Assembly (NCBI RefSeq): GCF_016458305.1 | Contig: NZ_JAEMHL010000002.1 | Location: forward strand, 310,001 to 374,000 | Direction of reading: 5' to 3' | Origin: Geomonas anaerohicana | GTDB lineage: Bacteria > Desulfobacterota > Desulfuromonadia > Geobacterales > Geobacteraceae | Length of the DNA: 64,000 nucleotides | In this document: positions 61,681-64,000 of the stretch, piece after piece | How the letters are laid out: each line of letters starts with the position of its first letter | How positions within the stretch are numbered: the first letter of the stretch is position 1 | Program-made: the position numbers and the translations under genes | The notes under the pieces: generated by a model | Told to the model about the DNA's origin: nothing | Seen by the model: only the letters and a program-made list of their open reading frames with translations | Database searches by the model: none

Positions 61681-64000
61681 ATGATGTCCCTATCCGAAGG
61701 GATGGCTGCTGGGCAGGCAACGAGTTACTTCTCCAGGGAGGACTACTACATCCAAGGTATGGAGGAGGGCTGCAGCTCCTGGTGCGGTTCGGGGGCTTTG
61801 GCCCTTGAGCTTTCCGGCCCGGTCGGGGAAGAGGAGTTTCGCGCCCTTTGTTCAGGGAAAGCGCCTGGCGGCAGCGTGTTGGTGCGCTGCAGGCCTATGC
61901 GCGACCCTGCGACTGGGGAGGTCGCGGAGACGCGCCGGGCCGGGAACGACTGCACTTTCTCGGCCCCCAAGTCCGTTTCCATCGCCTACGTTGCCGGGGT
62001 GGAGGGGATGAAGGAGGCCCACGATGCGGCGGTGTCCTCAGTTTTACGCCACATGGAGAAGCACTACTGCCACTATCGCCCCTCGGGGGTGGTGAGGAGC
62101 GGGGAGATGATGGTGGCGGCAAAGTTCGACCACGCCACGTCCCGGAACATTGACCCGCAGCTTCACTCGCACGTTTTCATCATCAACGCCACCAGGATCC
62201 TCGGCGGGGAATGGCGTGCGAACGAGCCGGACCGGATCTACAAAGACCAGCTCTCCCTGGGGCTGTTGTACCGACAGGCGCTGGCCGTGGAGCTGAGGGC
62301 GCGAGGTTTCGGGGTCGAGGTGGAGGATCGTGACAGGATGTATCTGCATCTGTCCGGGGTGCCGCGCACGCTGGTTGAGCACTTTTCGTCACGACGGGAA
62401 GAGATCAAGGAGCAGGTGAAGGCTTGGACCGCCTCAGGGGCGTTTCCCGGCGTCTCGCACGGACGACTTTGGCAGATGGCTGCGCTCGAGACCCGCGATC
62501 CCAAACGGGAGATCCTGAAGGAGGACGTGGACCGGCTCTTCGAGAACGGCTTTACGGCCTGCGGCACCACAATGGGGGAGGTGACGGGGGAGGTGGAGCA
62601 GGCACGTGCAGTGTCTATTCCCCAACTGGAACCGGTCCCCGCCGAGCGGGTGGTGGATGTAGCCGTGCGGGAGATGACCGAGCACGAGGCGGTGCTGCAG
62701 CGGGCGAGGCTTTTGGACCAGGCCGTCCGCGTCTCGGGGGGGGAACATGGGGTCGACGAGCTGAACGCGGCCATCGACGGCGGCACCCCCGGGCTGGTAC
62801 GGCTCGGCCAGGATCACAGGGGGCGGGAATTCTGCACCACGGCCGAGATGGTCGAACTGGAAGCGAGGAACCTTGAGCGGATCAAGGCGCTCCCCGAGTT
62901 CAGGAGCGTTGCCCCGGCGGACGAGGTGGAGCGCTTCCTGGCGGGGGAGCGAAAGCTCACCGAAGGGCAGCGTAGCGAGGTGCGCCTGGAGATCGCAGGG
63001 GAGCGGGGTTGCCTCGTCACCAGGGGAGACCCCGGCACGGCCAAGACATCGACCCTCAAGTTCGTGGAGCGCTTCAACGAGGAGGTGCTGCGCCCCCGGG
63101 GGGAGGATCACCTCTCGGTGAACCTCGCCTATACGGCGAAGGCGGCCAAGGAACTCGCCGACGCCACCGGGAGGCCCGCCTGCACCCTCCACAGTTTCGA
63201 GAAGGCCAATCCGGCTTCCAAATTTGCCCTACAGAGGGCGAACGGGGAGCCGCCCATGGTAGTGGTCGCGGGTGAAAAAAAACTCATGCCGCAGGGGGCG
63301 TCGGGGCAGGTGGTGTTCCGGGTGGACGAGGCGGGGTTCCTGGGAGCCAGGCAGGCGGACTCGCTCTTGTCCGTCATGGATGAACTGCGGGCGTCCGGGG
63401 TCCGGGTGAAGCTCCACCTTCTCGGGGATGCCAAGCAGATGCAGGGGATCCAGGCGGGGAACCTGATGCCTCAGTTGCAGGAGGCAGGGGAGGTGGACCA
63501 GGTCCGCCTCTCCGAGATCCTGAGGCAGCGCAACCCGGAACTTTTGCAGATCGCCAAGGCGCTGAACCGGGAGGACCGGCCGCTCGCCGAGAACGCACGG
63601 GAGGCAATGGCTCTCCTCGAGAAGGGAGGGCGGATCGTGGTCAGGGAGGATCCTGCGGATCTGCACCGCGAGGTGGTCGACTACTACCTCGGTGAGAGCC
63701 GCAAGCCTTCGCCGATGCCGGAGCGTGCCGGCCAGCCGCAGGAGCTCATCCTGGTAACAACGACCAACGCGTCCCGGAAGCTGCTAAACCGGGAGATCCG
63801 CGAGGCACGGGTGAAAGCCGGGGAGATAGGGGACGGGAAGACTTTTCCCGTGCTCTCGCCGGTGCGCCAGGGGGTGACGGTGGAGGGGTACCGCGTGGGG
63901 GACGCCGTTCACTTCGACGGCAGAACCCGGGAGGATGGCGGGGTGGAACCCTGGGGGGCGCGCCTGAACACGAAGGGGACGGTGACCTCTCTGGACCGAA
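61681..64000 (+). CDS. MobF-family conjugative relaxase/helicase (TraI/TrwC-like), partial
   Basis: The frame is open from ATG 61681 (GGAGG upstream) to the window end, 773 codons seen. The N-terminal TrwC relaxase domain has Tyr16 in ATSYF and a Tyr22-Tyr23 pair, SAPKSVSIAYV near 96, and the metal-binding His residues in FDHATSR and PQLHSHVF (about 147-163). A RecD/TraI-like helicase follows near residue 425: Walker A reads GDPGTAKTST (Ala where Gly is usual) and Walker B FRVDEAGF. The protein nicks plasmid or ICE DNA at oriT and unwinds the transferred strand. Its high GC content contrasts with the A+T-rich genes before it, so the island is mosaic. Confidence 0.92.
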   Translation, partial: MMSLSEGMAAGQATSYFSREDYYIQGMEEGCSSWCGSGALALELSGPVGEEEFRALCSGKAPGGSVLVRCRPMRDPATGEVAETRRAGNDCTFSAPKSVSIAYVAGVEGMKEAHDAAVSSVLRHMEKHYCHYRPSGVVRSGEMMVAAKFDHATSRNIDPQLHSHVFIINATRILGGEWRANEPDRIYKDQLSLGLLYRQALAVELRARGFGVEVEDRDRMYLHLSGVPRTLVEHFSSRREEIKEQVKAWTASGAFPGVSHGRLWQMAALETRDPKREILKEDVDRLFENGFTACGTTMGEVTGEVEQARAVSIPQLEPVPAERVVDVAVREMTEHEAVLQRARLLDQAVRVSGGEHGVDELNAAIDGGTPGLVRLGQDHRGREFCTTAEMVELEARNLERIKALPEFRSVAPADEVERFLAGERKLTEGQRSEVRLEIAGERGCLVTRGDPGTAKTSTLKFVERFNEEVLRPRGEDHLSVNLAYTAKAAKELADATGRPACTLHSFEKANPASKFALQRANGEPPMVVVAGEKKLMPQGASGQVVFRVDEAGFLGARQADSLLSVMDELRASGVRVKLHLLGDAKQMQGIQAGNLMPQLQEAGEVDQVRLSEILRQRNPELLQIAKALNREDRPLAENAREAMALLEKGGRIVVREDPADLHREVVDYYLGESRKPSPMPERAGQPQELILVTTTNASRKLLNREIREARVKAGEIGDGKTFPVLSPVRQGVTVEGYRVGDAVHFDGRTREDGGVEPWGARLNTKGTVTSLDR

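Noticed and set aside
61746-61982. Minus-strand frame within the relaxase
   Set aside because: Antisense to the relaxase domain, which has clear catalytic motifs in the plus frame.

Overview
The window is a chromosomal segment from a high-GC member of the Geobacteraceae (Geobacter / Citrifermentans / Geomonas type), judged from its gene content. It holds a nearly complete set of genes for anaerobic benzoate degradation through the tungsten-dependent (class II, Bam) benzoyl-CoA reductase. Everything here was read from the sequence by eye; no database search was run.

Layout. (1) 1-3725, minus strand: benzoate-CoA ligase bamY, an outer-membrane porin and a truncated membrane protein, behind a sigma-54 promoter. 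(2) 3947-5803: a CoA-transferase fused to a GNAT domain. (3) 6309-11419: the lower ring pathway (6-hydroxycyclohexenoyl-CoA dehydrogenase, dienoyl-CoA hydratase, SDR dehydrogenase, thiolase, amidohydrolase). (4) 11566-13352: moaA and an fdhD-like gene, which fit maturation of the pterin cofactor. (5) 13478-17044: a PAS/sigma-54 activator and a second CoA-transferase behind a sigma-54 promoter. (6) 17271-18194, minus: an Rrf2 repressor (BgeR/BadM type) and a GNAT protein resembling BadL. (7) 18493-30975: thioesterase, bamA and bamB-I, with a selenocysteine UGA in bamF. (8) 31334-42123: acyl-CoA dehydrogenase (glutaryl-CoA dehydrogenase candidate), glutaconyl-CoA decarboxylase alpha-type carboxyltransferase, an OadA/PycB-type carboxyltransferase with two biotin domains, malic enzyme, methyltransferase, enoyl-CoA hydratase and amidohydrolase. 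(9) 42458-45284: thiolase, 3-hydroxybutyryl-CoA dehydrogenase and crotonase. (10) 45648-56097: two membrane Fe-S/cytochrome b ETF:quinone oxidoreductases (EMO type), two EtfBA pairs and sucCD. (11) 56384-57845: ribBA and a small RHH-like protein. (12) About 57880-64000: a compositionally different, A+T-richer stretch with four unrecognised minus-strand genes, followed by a MobF (TraI/TrwC) relaxase cut by the window end. This is probably the edge of an integrated conjugative element.

How it works together. Benzoate enters through the porin and is activated by BamY or a CoA-transferase. BamB-I reduces benzoyl-CoA to the dienoyl-CoA. BamR, BamQ and BamA hydrate, oxidise and open the ring. Beta-oxidation leads to glutaryl-CoA, then glutaconyl-CoA or crotonyl-CoA, then acetyl-CoA. 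Electrons leave through ETF and the EMO proteins to menaquinone. SucCD can serve the TCA cycle when little acetate is available for CoA transfer.

Regulation visible in the sequence: five sites with a GGTA-N6-TACC core overlap promoters of the bamQ, GNAT-bgeR, thioesterase, bamA and thiolase units and probably bind the Rrf2 repressor. Two sigma-54 promoters serve bamY and the second CoA-transferase. Intergenic regions are crowded with several families of GC-rich REP-like palindromes, nearly all at operon boundaries.
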